Source of the DNA: Sycobia sp. Sy_11 | Taxonomy: Eukaryota > Arthropoda > Insecta > Hymenoptera > Epichrysomallidae | NCBI GenBank assembly: GCA_018907035.1 | Contig: JACCIC010000151.1 | Span: forward strand, 1,178,001-1,242,000 | Direction of reading: 5' to 3' | DNA: 64,000 nt | Shown here: positions 33,241 through 44,470 of the stretch, in pieces | How positions within the stretch are numbered: the first letter of the stretch is position 1 | How the letters are laid out: every line of letters starts with the position of its first letter | Made by a program: the position numbers and the translations under genes | The notes under the pieces: generated by a model | The model's database searches: none | Told to the model about the DNA's origin: nothing | What the model saw: the letters and a program-made list of their open reading frames with translations, nothing else

Positions 33241-34585
33241 GAGAGATAGGTGCGAGGAGAGGGGGTATATGCGAAGATATGAGATAGAAGAAGTAGGGCC
33301 CGCAACGAAGGAGTATGTAGAAAGGCGAGGGGTCGTAGTATACAACATCAGGTTAAGAATAGGACAAAGGGATAGAATAAAATAATGGGGAAGACACGAG
33401 TCCATACAGACCACAAAATACGACAGATTCCAGAAGAATAAACACGAAACACATGCATAACAGACGTGCAACATATGCCAAAACAAAAGAAAGAAAAAAA
33501 GGGGGGAAGCGAGAAGGCGATTCAGAGCGGCTTGAATAGAAGGGGGGAGCGAAATGATGACGCGAAAGAGAATGACCTAACTAATGTCATCAGGTAGCGA
33601 CCCGAACTAACAAAACAATTTGAACAATGACCTGATAAAATTATAAACGCGGTCCACTCAGAGTGATCCGCATTGGGAGGATGGAATTACAATAAAGATT
33701 GCTCAAATAAACCTACGAAATTTCTATCAGGAGAAAGAGTGCGGGGAGGTTAAAATCCACGAGCACTGCCGGACGAACAATAAAGAAATGTCTCAGGAAC
33801 TTCTCTATATATGGCATCTCACCAACACGGCTGAAAATGAAAAATGAATGAGAAGACAGCAGAAGCAAGCAGCCAAGTCATGATGGCATGCCGCACACGG
33901 TAAATCTGCTTCAACATAGCAGTTCTTCGACCGGGTTCAGCTGGTCGGTGATACGCACAACGCCAAGCCGGGAGCAAGTGCCTTATGGACCTGTACATAT
34001 AGGTATATGGCCTGAGTAAATGTGAAAACGGTGCGCAGCAAAAAACGGGGATATCGACAGAAAGGCCGACACCCAACGGTATAAGATGCAATTGGCGGCA
34101 CGCATTGGTGGAAGGAGCGACGTATGACGCTGATTGGCCGGCGACGATGAAGATTGAAGAAAACGGTGAAGAAGAAGCAGATCAAGCTAAGCCGCCATTG
34201 TGAACTCTTTTACGTGCGAAGTCGAAGTCGTTTTCTGTTCTTGAGAGAATTTGGATGGGTGTCGAGCAGAAAAGAGTAAAATAGTGTCGGTGTGGAAAAG
34301 GGTTGTTGTTGACGTAGCAGCGCAGAGGCAGAATTAGAGTGAATGGAGAGAGAAGCATGGAAGTGCAGTTGGTGCGAAAGAGAGATAGAGAGAGAGGCAA
34401 AGGTGCAATGGTGAGTGAGATAGAAAGAGAAAGGAAGAGCGGTGCAATGGGAGGAAAAGAGAGAAAGGGAGTAAGAAGGCAGAAGATCGCGCTCGAGGGG
34501 GCGCCCTCCCAATAAACATCCCCAGGAGCAGCAGCGTTGACAGCGGTGAGTGGACCGCGGCCTATAAATAAATATTGTATACCGC

Positions 34586-34621
<36 letters not shown>

Positions 34622-34730
34622 GTGTAAACAGAGGTGCAAAGGGTGAATATCTGCGTATCTGCACGTATAGGCGTTCCACCTCCGGAATAATAGTGTAGAA
34701 AGTCCGCTGGAAACAGATCATTGAGTTATT
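33241..34730. other. Purine-rich non-coding DNA with a (GT)n run
   Basis: No pol domain was found after the gag remains. GA-rich stretches occur at about 34320-34490. A (GT)n microsatellite lies at about 34588-34626. The Ser/Leu/Phe-rich minus frames here result from strand bias. Confidence 0.5.
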
Positions 34731-36954
34731 TAACCATTATCCTCATCCCGCGGAACTATACCTGAAAGTCTCATCTCAGGTTCCTTGTTCCTAGATACCT
34801 CGACCGAGACATATCGAAGATTCTTAATCAGACAGTGGTGAGGGCAGTTTACCCACAACGAAGTAGGTAATCAACATCGTCACAACTTCCACTGACTTAA
34901 ATTAGAAATAATTGCATATAATCCTATATATAATCCTGAAATGTCATTTTATTACTATCTTAGGCTATAACATTTTTTTTTAAGAATGACGAATATTTAC
35001 GTATGACTGTAAAGTCTATTAGGAAAAAATATCAGTATCCCAAACACGCACACGTGCATAATGTTTTTAAAAAATAAAAGTTCCAACTGGATTGCCTGCC
35101 TGCAGTAGATGGCAATGAAAACGATTACAAAATCGTTCTTCTTGAACTAAAGTAAATATATCCATGCATATGGATACCAATGCAATCGTGGCAAGTGCGT
35201 AGGTAAGAGACCCTGGCAGACAGACAGAGAGAGAGAGAGAGAGAGAGAGAAAAGTATATTGTTCTCTGTCTGGCTTGTTCCCACGGACAGGAGGAAAAGT
35301 AGCCACGCCGTACAGTCTCAAGTATAAAGTAAGCTAAGCCTTCTATTCTTCTGTTCTCTTATGCAGCGGGTGGTATAGAGAAAGAGAAAGCTATATATTT
35401 CTCTCTCTCTCAACACGCAACAGATATTCATAAACGTCATTAGAAACGATGCATCGTTCTCAATCTCTCCCTTTCTTTATCTATTATAATGTAGCGAAAG
35501 TAGCATTGTTTTCGTAGGCTCTCTTTCTGTATAATATTCCTCAAAAAATAATATACCTCAATATGTTTTAACCATTTAAATTACCATAAACTGTTCATAG
35601 ACGGGCCCGAAGATAATTTTACGATATCTAATTTCTGCCTTGTGTAAAAAGCATAAAACATTTACAGAAAAAGTATGTAATTAACAACTTTTATAAAGAA
35701 AAATTTTGTCGCTATTTCTGAGACACCATATTTTAGATAAGTTTAAGTTAAATGTTATAATGTATCATTACGTTACTTTTTTCAGATGAGTATTTATTTA
35801 TTTATTTAAATAGTTATCACTGCTTATCCTGAGAAAAAGGTGTTATTACGTTACCTTTTTCAGATAAATATTAGTTATTGTTGCAGTTATCGTAAAAAAT
35901 GCGTATCATTATTATTCACCTTTCATATTATTTATATTGTAAGGAAGGCGTCATTAATTTACATTTTTACGCTAAAGACAAATCTTAGTTAACTTGAAAA
36001 AGGTACTATAATATATATATAGACTTTTTGTTAAATGTTTTCCGCTAAATGCCAGAAATAACATGGCCCACTTTTCGGTAAATATTCAGTATATACATTC
36101 AGTTTCCAGTAATTAACAGAAAACTTACATATTTATGTCTATTTTCCGCTAAATGCTTACTGTGATGTCTTAGACCGAATTATTAAAAATAAATATTCAT
36201 TAAATATTAATAATTAAACCTTTCGTTAATACAAAAATATTATAAGAATCTGTACGAAATGTATATATATTACATTATATATACATTTTTAAATGTATAT
36301 ACATTAGATTATATTGTGCGTGTAGCTATAAGTTACAATACGTTAGTAGACAGTTGCGCCCTCATGTTGTCGCTCAACTATGCATACTGAACGGTATATA
36401 GAATATATGCACATCTAACACATACAGAAACTGTAATTGTATTTTTCGACAATTATGGAAATTCTAATTTTTAGTTCTTTTAACATTTAAACTATTCTTA
36501 TGTTCTTAGATTTTTGATAAAATATATACAACTATTTCTACATTCTGGAAAATATATTGGCATATACATTTACTTTCCACAAATTATCGGAGAACAGATA
36601 TTAAAGTCTACTTTCCGGTAAATGCTTACATGAATTTATAATTGTGATAATTATGGAAATTGCGCTTTTTGGTTTAGACTTTTAAAATATTTTTACGCGA
36701 TGAAAAAAACTGAAAAAAAAATTTTATATCATTGATAATTACAGAGATACTGGAATATTTCAAAATAGAAATAACTGTATTTCACAATGAATTTCTGGAA
36801 AAATTTGATCATTAAATCTTGGAAGTTGGAGTTGTTATAATTTATATTAAAATTCATAATGTTAAAATTATTAAAATAAAAGTATTACAATTATTAAAAT
36901 AAAATACGGCTAGCGTAATTTCTTTAGAGAAATATTCGAACAATTTTTTTTGTG
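34731..36954. other. AT-rich non-coding DNA
   Basis: Holds a (GA)n run at about 35222-35250. An approximate two-copy direct repeat around TTACGTTACYTTTTTCAGAT lies at about 35767 and 35850. No gene is seen. Confidence 0.55.
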
Positions 36955-37495
36955 TAAAAGAAAATTGTAGTTGGAAAGCATATTGAGAAAAAGCAAGAGC
37001 AAGAAAGAGGGTATGAGCGAAAAATGAAACAGCGAAAATGTGAACAGCGACCAGGAAAGTAGTCAGAGAGTATCGTACAGTTAGAAAAAGGAGGAGGGAG
37101 AAAGGTGTGAAGCAGTAACAGAGAGTGTGAAGAGATAAGAGACAGAAAGAGGAAACATGAGAGAAGAATTAAAAAAATAGATGAAACAAAGATGAGATAG
37201 AAGAAGTGAATGAGTGTAATGAAAGGAAAGGGAAGAGACAAGAGCGAGAGAGAGGAGCCAAGGAAGAGGGAGGCAGTAAATGAGAAGAAGTGAAAGAAAG
37301 AGGAAAAAGAAAAGAACAAGGAACGAAGGTGTAAGAATGGAGTGGAAGAAGGAAGCTGAGAGAAAAGAAACGAAAGAATAGAAAGAAAGGCGAGAAGATG
37401 AGAGCAGAAATGAGAAAGAAAGAAAAGGAGAAGGGCAGAGAGAGAGGGTAAAAGAGGCGAGAAATGGAGAAAAAGGGCGAAAGCAGAAGCCTTCC
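36955..37495 (+). repeat. About 540-bp purine-rich tract
   Basis: The plus strand is almost all A and G with scattered pyrimidines. There is no short repeat unit, but many GAAAG, GAGAG and AAGAAG blocks. The two minus-strand open frames (131 and 146 aa, Ser/Phe/Leu-rich) are compositional. The tract ends sharply at a normal-composition segment near 37490. Confidence 0.8.
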
Positions 37496-37892
37496 ATTAA
37501 CGGATCCGAAGCTATCACCACATTCCTAAGGTAAAAAAGGTAGGTGCGCGTCGCGAATCGCAGCGTCCATTTGGCTCCTCGTTTTCATTTACGGAACGAG
37601 TCCAACGAGCCATCTGTTTTAGTGTTGTTATTTTTATTTTAAATAAAGAGAGAATGGTATTATGAGGATGTGCTTCTATTTTTTACGGTATTTATTAGGA
37701 ATATCACAGTGCTTTTTTGCTGAAATGGAATTTTCTTATTTATTGAATTTCGAATTTATCTCGGAAAATAAGAATATTTTTAAAAAATTTTTTCAAAAAA
37801 GGTTCTATATCTTATATAAGTACATCTTTTGTGTTCTATTCATTATGTTTATACCACCAATATTTTAATAATTAAAGATGGTTGATTATGAT
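37496..37892. other. Non-coding DNA
   Basis: A short GC-balanced piece at about 37530-37620 is followed by AT-rich sequence. The 68-aa frame at 37662-37868 is hydrophobic and AT-driven and is not supported as a gene. Confidence 0.5.
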
Positions 37893-38050
37893 CGTTTTAA
37901 TTAAAATAATAGTTGGCTCACGTATAAACTAATTACAAACCTTAATTTGAACCGTACAGGACATTATAATTTTCATCATTAGAAGTTTTTTTTAATTATA
38001 ATTGAATCCGAAGTTATTTATAATTTTTCAAAATTAATTTCTTTAAAATA
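37893..38050 (+). repeat. Dispersed repeat, copy 1 (second copy at 57.4 kb)
   Basis: Aligns with 57383-57530 in the same orientation. The shared core is AATAGTTGGCTCACGTA, with further similarity (GAATCCGAAGTT / GAATACGAAGTT, AAAATTAATTTCT) downstream. The family is unknown. Confidence 0.65.
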
Positions 38051-38190
38051 TTTTTTAAGAAAAAATTTCTATTTGATTCATTGTTATGTGTTATTATGTG
38101 AACAAATTCATGAAGGTGGTACTCGATACCTTATAATTTAGTAGGATATGAAATTAGATTTCGATCTTTAACGGAAAAAGGATATTTATT

Positions 38191-38330
38191 TTAGTTAGCT
38201 TTATGAAAATATTTTCCGTCATTTTCTACTACTTTTTTCAGCTTTTCTATAAATATGGCAATACCGTGGCAAAAGAATGATGGCGGTTTCGAGGCGATGC
38301 AGTCTCTGACGTGAATAAGTGCTTGCGTAA
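38191..38330 (-). pseudogene. mariner transposase C-terminal remnant
   Basis: The minus frame 38400-38191 reads CIASKPPSFFCHGIA...KVVENDGKYFHKAN. This is the C-terminal end of a mariner transposase (GIxxxxEKxxKVVxxxGxYF layout). Only this end is preserved. Its upstream neighbour at about 38340-38365 resembles a piece of the LTR motif of the following gypsy element. Confidence 0.7.
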
Positions 38331-38471
38331 AAAACCTTGTAGTGGGTTGAGCGACCAGGGCCCAAAGAGGGGTAAGCAAGAACCACGTAGTAGCAAACAC
38401 CGAGCAATGTTCAGACCTACGTTATAGACCAGCAGGCTTCGTTCATTTCCCATACCCCCCCAGCAGTAAAA

Positions 38472-38472
<1 letters not shown>

Positions 38473-38502
<30 letters not shown>
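38473..38502. repeat. (TA)n microsatellite
   Basis: About 15 TA units. Confidence 0.9.
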
Positions 38503-38505
<3 letters not shown>

Positions 38506-38707
38506 CGTGAGATTTATAAAATAAGTGTGTATAAGTGTAAATTGTAAATACCGTTTGAAATTTGAAGCGTGCGGAATGTAGTTTAATAAGGTATAGTATA
38601 AGATTTAACATAAGCAATCTGACTTGTTTGTTACAGATCAGAGGGCTCCACGTCAGAACTTTTGTTTTATTATTCTGTTATTGTAGTATTTAGTGTAGAC
38701 TCTAATA

Positions 38708-38708
<1 letters not shown>

Positions 38709-38756
<48 letters not shown>
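38709..38756. repeat. (TA)n microsatellite
   Basis: About 24 TA units, 100 bp before the gypsy LTR. Confidence 0.92.
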
Positions 38757-38759
<3 letters not shown>

Positions 38760-38852
38760 ATTCTTTACATAAATATAACTGAGTATCGTGATTTCTCCCG
38801 ATTTAATAATGTTTTAAATATATAAGCATATCAGTAGTATATTTTTTTCATT

Positions 38853-40006
38853 TGTAACATGAGCACTTTGGTGTGGGCTAGTTCGTGCTCCGGCTCAACG
38901 CGCCTCGGCCCCGATCGCTCAGCACGCCATTGGGTTCTTTTCACCCCACCAAAGGCTATGTTCAATTCGTTTTAACTTGCATAAACGAATGGCTCCGGCT
39001 CAACCCGCCTCGGCCCCTAGTCGCTCAACGCGCCACTAGGTTCGTTTGTGCAAGGATATTTGCTTTAATTTTTACGGTGCGTACTGTACTTTGGCCCACG
39101 CTCAACACGCCTAGGCCCTTGGTCGCTCAACCCGCCACCAAGTTTGTTCTAGTACACGCGAACCCGCGAAAATCCAATTCTCACTCTCGCTCAACCCGCC
39201 AGAGTTTGAATTAAATTTTTATTAAATTTATTTATCATTTTATTTCTTTCGTTGCTGGATTTGGGAAAACTGAAATAAATTTAAATTTTTGTTAAATATT
39301 AATTAAGTTTATTTAACTTTATTTAACAAAAAAAAAAAGAAAAATTAACAAAAAATTTATAAACAAAAAAACTTAATAATAATAATAATAATATAATTTA
39401 TAATAAACGGCCCTTAACTATCAGCCGTTTCTTTAACGCCCGCTTTGTTGCCATTATCCGCTGTAACAGAATAAACAAATTATATCATAAAATAAATGTA
39501 TTTTATGATGCACATAATTTTAAATAAATCATCTCTAATTTAAAATTTACAAAGTTTTAATTATTATTTATCTCGTTTTCGCGTCTCGCCCCGAGTGTGC
39601 GGAAACTTGTCGCCGGCTATCGCTCCGACGACAGGTCCCCCTCGAAAAGCCAGTTTCGAGGTCGCTGGCACACTGAATTTTTGCAATCAGTGCGGCTCTA
39701 TTTGAGAATTAGGAGAGAGCGCTCGCTCTCCCCTTACCGCACTGTACCGCGCCGTAGTTTTGGGCAGCGCCGTCGCCGCTCGCGAGAATTCGCGAATTGA
39801 TTCGCGAATTATCGCTCGCCGCTGCTCTTCGAGCCGCCTGCGGCCAGAGAGCGCTCGCTCATCTTCGCCGCTGCCGGCGCTTTATCCCCGCGCCGCGCCG
39901 CGCCACGAAGCCTTCGGCGCTCCCCCTTCGCCGCGCCGCGCCGCTCACGACTTCGCGACTTATTTCAAATATTAAGATTTCTGCGCGAGACTATTGTCTC
40001 GTCGCA
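38853..40006 (-). repeat. 3' LTR of the gypsy element
   Basis: In element orientation it begins TGCGACGAGAC and ends GTTACA. It is about 1154 bp and matches 45610-46761 throughout. The part at 38890-39205 carries the hairpin array described for the other LTR. The plus-strand frame MLRLNAPRPRS is open in both LTRs but is a shadow of these repeats. Confidence 0.95.
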
Positions 40007-40680
40007 TCTCCCCCTTCCCCCGTGAAGAGTGAAACGCGATAAAAAAATGAAACGGAGATAACTATATAATACAATTTTGAATTTATTATGCCGGACTCGG
40101 TGAAATAAATTGCGAGGAACCCGGTTTCGCGCATATTATAATGTTGGTTTTTCGATAATAAAAAAAACAAACCTTTAGGTTTTCCGACCCTTATTGCTCC
40201 TGTTTTGGCGTCTATCCGGATGCGCCATCGCAGACCGTTGTCCCGAGCCCTGTATTCGCGCACTCCCGGCGGGATCACGACTTCCGGCCCATTTGGGATT
40301 TTTACCCTTCTGGGCCGTGGGGGCTCCGGGATGGAAATCCGACGGAATCCTTCCGCCGGATTCGGAGGCACCTGAAATGACGTGTCCCGCTGCTGCCGGT
40401 GGATGGGCGGGAGTGTTATCAGCGGTGGTGGGAACGCTAAGGGTCTCGGGCGCGTCTGTAGCCGCTCCAGCCGCACCATTGGCCTCCTGGCCATAGCCTC
40501 TAGTACTGCCTTACTGGTCGGCTGATATTCCGTCGTAGGTAGTGTCTACTGTGGGGTGGGCTGAGGGAAATATCCCTCATCTCCAGCCACCTCCCCGAAG
40601 TACGAGGTATCTTGATCGTGAAGCCAACGCTCGAATTCCTCGTATAACTCCTGCGGCGTCATTTTCATTATAGCGTCCAT
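39991..40680 (-). pseudogene. Small post-pol ORF3 of the gypsy element (one stop)
   Basis: From ATG at 40680 it reads MDAIMKMTPQELYEEFERWL with an acidic N-terminus. A TAG is at codon 45 (40546-40548). The same frame then continues open: Pro/Arg-rich (RPRPLAFPPPLITLPP) and a final basic RWRIRIDAKTGAIRVGKPKG. The frame runs through the polypurine tract into the LTR, stopping at 39991, so the true C-terminus is probably near 40180-40190. It sits where env would be but has no signal peptide or membrane segment. The single stop suggests it was coding until recently. Function unknown. Confidence 0.6.
40007..40022 (-). other. Polypurine tract
   Basis: On the minus strand CGGGGGAAGGGGGAGA lies directly before the TGCGACG start of the 3' LTR, the expected primer for plus-strand DNA synthesis. 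Confidence 0.93.
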
Positions 40681-41020
40681 CTTAACTTAAGCACGGTAGA
40701 TTTTACACTGATCAGATTTGTTCTCTTTAAATTTAATTAAATCTTAAAGTTAGAACATGTTGAATAGTAGGCAAGGGCGTATTTGTTTACTTTTATTTCC
40801 CGACTCGACCGTATGTGCGAATTTATTGTCGAGGTAGGGAATTGTAAAGCCCATGCCTATATACAAAATTATTTGTATAGTTAGTTGATTATTTAAATTT
40901 TGTGTCTTGATCGTGTGTGTTGCAGAATATAGATTCTCCATCGTGAGTCGCGTTTATTTAGGAAAAACAACCTTTTTCCTCCCGATTTATTTCCGAGCCG
41001 TATTACATTGTACTTATCAT

Positions 41021-41236
41021 TAACTCGCTATATACAGAATTATTAACTCGCTATATAAAATTTGTAACTCGCTATTTTAAATTATTCGCTATTTTAAATG
41101 ATTAACACGCTATATACAGAATTATTGACTCGCTATTTTAAATGATTAACACGCTATATACATAATTATTGACTCGCTATTTTAAATTATTCGCTATTTT
41201 AAATGATTAACACGCTATATACAGAATTATTTACAG
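41021..41236. repeat. AT-rich tandem repeat between pol and ORF3
   Basis: Irregular tandem units built from AACTCGCTATATACAGAATTATT and TATTTTAAAT blocks, with at least six CGCTAT cores. It lies in the untranslated gap after integrase. Confidence 0.85.
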
Positions 41237-41325
41237 AGATCTCGCTTACTTAATTATCTTATTTACTTATTACTATTGCCGGCAATATACACTATTATAC
41301 AATTTTACAAAATTATTTACAAAAT

Positions 41326-43581
41326 TCACGTATCGTAACCGGTATACGGTTTTATGTCCTTGACATGAATTTTTTCTATTAGTTTCCCATCTGCTCCTTG
41401 CAGATCAAATATGACTGGGGAAACTTTCTTTATTATTGCAAATGGCCCACTATATTTTTCGCAAAGTTTTGCATTGAGCTGATTTGCTTTATTTGACAGT
41501 ATGTGTTGACGCTTCAGGACTTGTTCGCCAACACGTGGCTGCCAATCGCGTCGGCGTAACTCATAATATTTTCTCTGTCGCGAGAAAGACTGTGCCGTTT
41601 TTATTTTGGCGAGCTCAAGTGCTTCCTGAATATTCCTTATCCTTTCTTCTGCTTTTGATTTTGAACGTTGTCCTATTTCTTGTTTCAGGCTACCTGGTGC
41701 GGTTAGCTCTCATCCGAAATTTAAATAAGCTGGCGTATAACCCGTGCTATCGTGCATGGCTGTGTTATATGCAAATGAAATTTCGTTTAGATAATTATCC
41801 CATGTTTTTTGGGACTTATCTATGTACTGTTTTACCATAGTTTTTACAGTGCGATTTACCCGTTCTACAGGATTGCACTGGGGTGAATACGGTGGCGTTG
41901 TTCGATGAGTAATTTTCGCATTCTTTAATATTTGGCGAAACTCATTCGAAATAAATTGTCTACCGTTATCACTCACTATTACTTGCGGGCATCCAAAACG
42001 TAATATAATCTGTTCCTGGATTGCTCGTCCTATGGCAGCACTCGTTGCTTTCCGTAATGCACGTAGTTCGATCCATTTCGTTAATCGATCCTGCATTACA
42101 AGAAGCATAATGTGTCCGTTATTCGATCGTGGAAGAGGCCCCACCAAATCAACAGAGACCATCTCCCATGGCTGTGTTACATTTGTCGCGTGCATTTTTC
42201 CCGCCGGGGTTGACTGCTGTGCTTTATGCTTTTGGCAGTTTATACACGCGCGTACATACCGTGTGGCTTCACGGAACATGCCTGGTCAGTAGTAGTTTTT
42301 AGCTAATTTTGCTAAAGTTTTAGCTACTCCTAAATGTCCTGCCGTGGGATCATCGTGGTTTTCCCTCATTATTCGCTGTTTTTCTGTATCACTTATGCAT
42401 ATTTTCCACTCGCTTAATGCATTTGTTTCATTAAAATCAAGCGTGTGTAATATGTGCCGATACAATCTATTGCCTTCTATTCTATAATCCGGAAAATCTT
42501 TTGGATTTTCTAATACCGATTTATAAGTTTTCTCGTACCATTTATTTTCCGTTTTGGATATCGCATTTATTTCGACTGGATTCCGTGATAGTATGTCAGC
42601 CACGTTGTTTTCTGTCCCTTTTCGATACTGTATATCGAAATCCCATTGTGCTAATTCCAGTGCCCATCGTGCTAACCTTCCTGATGGATTATCTAACTTC
42701 TCCAACCATTTTAATGATTGGTGATCCGTTACCACTGTAAACGGATAACCTTCTAGATATGGGCGCATTTTCCATATGCCCCACCGCACAGCTAAACATT
42801 CCAATTCAGTGACGGAATAGTTTTTTTCAGCTGGATTTAGTGTGCGGCTAGCATATGCTATGACGTTCTCTTTTTCTCCGTCTATCTGTGTTAGCACGGC
42901 GCCTAGGCCAAGCAGACTCGCATCTGTTTGCAGGACAAAAGGCAGATTCCAATTTGGACATGCCAAAACAGGAGCTTCCGTTAAGTTTTTCTTTAGCTCT
43001 TCAAAAGCCGTTGCTTGATCCTGTGTCCATGTCCATTCTGTTTTCTTCTTTAATAATATACTTAACGGTGCTGCTGTTTTTGACAAATCTTTAATAAAAC
43101 GCCTATACCAGGAAAGCATTCCAAAAAATCTTTTCAATTCTTTTTGATTTTTTGGTGGTGGTATTGCTGAAATCGCTTTAATTTTTTCAGGATCTGTTCG
43201 GATTCCCTGTGCATCAACCACGTGTCCCAGATACGTAAGTTGTGACCTTGCAAATTTGCATTTTTCTGGATTCGGCTTTAATTTGGCAGCCCGCAACCTT
43301 TCAAAGACTGTCTTTAGCAATTCTTTATGTTCTTTGTATGTCTCGGTGACGATAATTATGTCATCAAGATATGCAAATGAATTTGGTGCCATATCAGGTG
43401 TAATAATTGTATCTAGCAATCTCTGAAACGTTGCTGGGGCAGTATGTAAACCAAAAGGCATTACATTGAACTCATAAAGGCCTCGTCCTGGCACTGTAAA
43501 AGCCGTAAGAGGCTTACTTTCTTCTGTTAGGTTAATTTGCCAATAGCCATTTTTAAGGTCAATAGTTCGTAGTCAATAGTT
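41326..43581 (-). pseudogene. pol: gypsy pol: RT palm to integrase C-terminus
   Basis: Continuation of pol after the frameshift. 43494-42286 is open (402 aa): RT palm with the intact catalytic box YLDD at 43360-43371, then the thumb and the RNase H (LQTDASLLGLGAVLT, TELECLAVRW, TDHQSLKWL), then the zinc-binding start of integrase. TGA at about 42284-42286 replaces a Trp codon. 42279-41710 holds the catalytic core (DLVGPLP, VSDNGRQF, NPVERVNRTVK, all DDE residues intact). TGA at about 41707-41709 replaces an Arg codon. The C-terminal region then continues open to a stop at 41326. Only a few point lesions separate this from an intact enzyme. Confidence 0.93.
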
Positions 43582-44470
43582 AGAGTATTCGTGCGCCCTG
43601 AAACTTATCAAGAATTGATTGTATTTGTGGCAGGGGGTAAGCATCCTTTTTCGAAATTTTATTTAAACAGCGAAAATCCACACAAATTCGAGGTTTGCCG
43701 TCTTTTTTCCTTGCGATTACTACAGGACTACTCCATGGGCTGTCTGACGGTCGTATTATGCCCTCTTTTATCATTTTATCAACTTCCTCGTTGATAATTT
43801 TTTGCATTGCCGGGTTTCTAGCTCGGTAACGTTGTTTTAATGGTGTAGTGTCCGTCAGTCGTATTTTATGTTTCACACAAGGCGTAGCCCCTTTAATAGA
43901 ATTAAATTTTTCCATTTCTGTATTTATAAATCTTTCTAAGTCTTTCTTTTGCTGTTTTGGTAACTCTTGCAATCCTGTTTGAAGGTTCTGAATACTTGAG
44001 ATTTGATTTATAAATATATTACTATTTCCAAGTTTTTTTCCTTTCAATGAAACGTCGATGTTCAATTTAGTTAAAATATCCATTCCTAGGATAATTTTAC
44101 TACTTAATTTATTCATTACGTAAAATTCTTGATTTACGTAATAATTTTTTATCTTGACTATGCCTTTTATCCCTTTCATTTCGGATATCAATGCACCGTT
44201 TGCCAGTATTGCTGCTTTGGATTTTTCTACCGCAGTCCAATTGCATTTATTTTTGCAATGGTTTGCAACGTCCGGCCGTATAAAAGAATTAACTGAACCT
44301 GTGTCAACTAATGCTTTATACTTTTTTTTGCCTATTTTTGCTATTACAAAATAGCGTAAGTCTAATTGTTGGTCGGCCGGGCCTGTGATGGTCCGGCCGC
44401 AATTTCGTTTCCCGGCTTTTGGCATTTGCAGTCGCGCGAAAATACGCCGTCTTTGCCACACCGGGTGCAA
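43580..44470 (-). pseudogene. pol: gypsy protease and RT fingers
   Basis: 296-aa frame overlapping the end of gag by about 109 bp in the -1 phase, so Gag-Pol was probably made by -1 frameshifting. The protease active site ALVDTGSVNSF is intact (DTG at 44298-44306) and ILGMDIL closes the domain. The RT fingers follow: EGIIRPSDSPWSSPVV and RICVDFRCLNKISKKDAYPLP. The frame ends after FQGARIL because GTCAATAGTT is duplicated (43559-43568 and 43572-43581 with CGTA between). This is a 14-bp gain that shifts frame. Confidence 0.92.

Noticed and set aside
32222..33305. Minus-strand ORFs of 190 and 139 aa
   Set aside because: Opposite to GA-rich decayed gag. The plus strand shows zinc-knuckle motifs and the minus strand shows none.
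36924..37521. Two long minus-strand ORFs rich in Ser, Phe and Leu
   Set aside because: They are the complement of a purine-rich tract, which rarely forms stops in that direction.
38885..39214. A 109-aa plus-strand ORF open in both LTRs (also 45642-45971)
   Set aside because: It runs opposite to the element and its repeated residues are translations of the hairpin array. No start context or domain supports it.
41021..41236. Possible CRISPR-like array
   Set aside because: The spacers are themselves parts of the repeat, the sequence is AT-rich, and it lies inside a eukaryotic retrotransposon.
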